Shown piece after piece: positions 63,145 to 64,000 of a stretch of 64,000 nucleotides of DNA. Position numbers and translations under genes: made by a program. How positions within the stretch are numbered: the first letter of the stretch is position 1; each line of letters opens with the position of its first letter. This DNA is from Deltaproteobacteria bacterium (lineage in GTDB: Bacteria; Desulfobacterota; GWC2-55-46; JADFVP01): NCBI GenBank assembly GCA_029262515.1, contig JAJCZH010000024.1, forward strand, positions 62,001-126,000, written 5' to 3'. Under the pieces are notes generated by a model. It searched no databases, was not told the origin of the DNA, and saw only the letters and a list, made by a program, of their open reading frames with translations.

Positions 63145-63711
63145 TCAGTCCCTCCAGATACCCTCTGTACGATCTACCAAGCCGTCTTGATCGAAGCTAA
63201 CCCCGATATTCTTGCCAAAACGCTTTCTTTTATATACCCAGAGATTACCCTGCATTATCTTTTCATACGTCTTATCATTCGAATTAACTCTGTCAACATT
63301 TGCCGGCGGCCCCATTGCAATATAGACCTCTTTCTTTGTCATACCAACCTTGGCAAGCGCTTTTTTAATATTCTTCTGTACGATAGCGGAGAAACCTTTT
63401 ATCTTGATGCGTTTAGTCGTAACAAATTTCTCAAGATACTCATCACCTGAGGCCCCTATATCCAGATTATATACCTTTCCGGTTTTAGCATCCTCAAGTT
63501 GGGCCTTACTGCCATTATGACTTACTATAAACTTTGTCCCTACCGGTACAACTGTCGGAGTCGATTGCCAATTCACCCATGTTATATAGCTTCCTTTAAT
63601 AACCTTGAGGTTGCACCTGGCGTAATATTCAGTGTCTCCTGAAAAGGCACTACCTGATAACAGGAGCAGTAAACATGTGAACAAAACAGACAGTATGGCA
63701 TTTCTTTTCAT
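63145..63711 (-). CDS. BamE/SmpA-like exported protein
   Basis: A 188-residue protein with signal peptide (NAILSVLFTCLLLLLSGSAFSG). C-terminal KVGMTKKEVYIAMGPPANVDRV and NLWVYKRKR match the BamE-like fold (helix, GxP, Trp strand). No lipobox Cys is at the cleavage site. Function is likely envelope related. It is convergent with pldA. Confidence 0.75.
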   Translation of the reverse strand: MKRNAILSVLFTCLLLLLSGSAFSGDTEYYARCNLKVIKGSYITWVNWQSTPTVVPVGTKFIVSHNGSKAQLEDAKTGKVYNLDIGASGDEYLEKFVTTKRIKIKGFSAIVQKNIKKALAKVGMTKKEVYIAMGPPANVDRVNSNDKTYEKIMQGNLWVYKRKRFGKNIGVSFDQDGLVDRTEGIWRD

Positions 63712-64000
63712 TCTTTCACGTCCTTATCATGTTTTTAGAACAGACTGTACTCAGAGCTCTAAAGACCAGGGAAGAAATAAATCCTTCTGCCTCTCCTACA
63801 TAATAATCATTTATAATATAAATATACGTAGGAGGAAGTGCCTTGATTCTTTAATGGGCTTACCGTATAAACGGTACAAGCCGTGAAGCACACTTTCTAC
63901 TCCGCCCTTTACAGGAACGCACAATCCGCGCATCCGCCGACAGCAAGGGATATCGCTGACATACTGGACCAATTATTCAGATAAAATTTTGCTCTTCTCT
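63712..64000. other. Right-hand end without confident gene
   Basis: 289 bases. A short plus-strand frame at 63883-63984 (33 residues, KHTFYSALYRNAQSAHPPTA) has no ribosome site, although GTAGGAGGAAG occurs about 45 bases before it. This may be the start of a gene with another start codon beyond my reading. I see nothing else. Confidence 0.4.

Noticed and set aside
63883-63984. 33-residue frame at the right end
   Set aside because: No ribosome site at a useful distance and no recognisable product.

Overview
The window reads as chromosomal DNA of an uncultivated, Gram-negative, Deltaproteobacteria-grade bacterium (Desulfobacterota, Nitrospinota or a neighbour). This placement is inferred from gene content: a DUF177-rpmF-plsX-fabHDG-acpP-fabF block followed by rpiB and glyA, DUF2064 and DUF3343 genes, LolA/MMPL/TVP38 envelope genes, outer-membrane phospholipase A and a BamE-like protein. 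No rRNA is present; the two tRNAs (Gln-CTG, Glu-CTC) are ordinary bacterial tRNAs.

Layout. (1) 1-15.6 kb is core chromosome, mostly minus strand: the lipA 5' end, a DUF2064 transferase, a Cys4 mini-protein, DUF3343, glyA, rpiB, then the type II fatty-acid operon up to the rpmF/DUF177 pair. tRNA-Gln, a flavin-dependent NPD-family oxidoreductase and a divergent M1-type metallopeptidase follow. (2) 15.6-about 33.5 kb is an integrated genetic element at the 3' end of tRNA-Glu(CTC), opening with a tyrosine integrase and an excisionase-like HTH gene. It carries a compact ubiquitin-like conjugation operon (Ubl, E2-like candidate, JAMM protease, E1/ThiF) and two HerA/FtsK-type ATPases, one with a fused nuclease-like domain and one with that domain as a separate gene. 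It also carries a large protein with a TupA-like binding domain, an ArdC-type antirestriction protein, a class III cyclase-like gene and many small DNA-binding or hypothetical genes. The DNA is AT-richer than the flanks, especially at 22-31 kb. (3) 33.5-34.64 kb holds nested IS3-family remnants, followed by a TetR regulator. (4) 35.4-about 62 kb is a large, mostly minus-strand secondary or envelope lipid cluster: phosphopantetheinyl transferase, methyltransferases, GT2, FabZ, ACP, FabG, two active ketosynthases each next to a ketosynthase homologue lacking the catalytic Cys, a PaaK-like ligase and four radical SAM proteins. Polysaccharide deacetylase, ATP-grasp, TVP38, LolA-like, an LpxL-like acyltransferase, an MMPL exporter, a CrtI-like oxidoreductase and PldA follow. 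(5) 63-64 kb holds a BamE-like secreted protein and unassigned DNA.

How the parts may work together (inference). The 35-62 kb genes look like a highly reducing type II PKS/FAS pathway of the aryl-polyene or ladderane type. A PaaK-like enzyme could load a starter, KS/KS-beta pairs plus FabG/FabZ would extend it on the dedicated ACP activated by the local PPTase, and radical SAM, methyltransferase and CrtI-like enzymes would tailor it. The acyltransferase, LolA-like and MMPL proteins would place or export it in the envelope. The element at 15.6-33.5 kb has the look of a defence-carrying island. The most promising undescribed items are the Ubl operon with its tailed, GGG-containing modifier, the cytosolic TupA-like fusion protein, and a hairpin found twice whose two copies differ only by pairing-compatible transitions in the stem.
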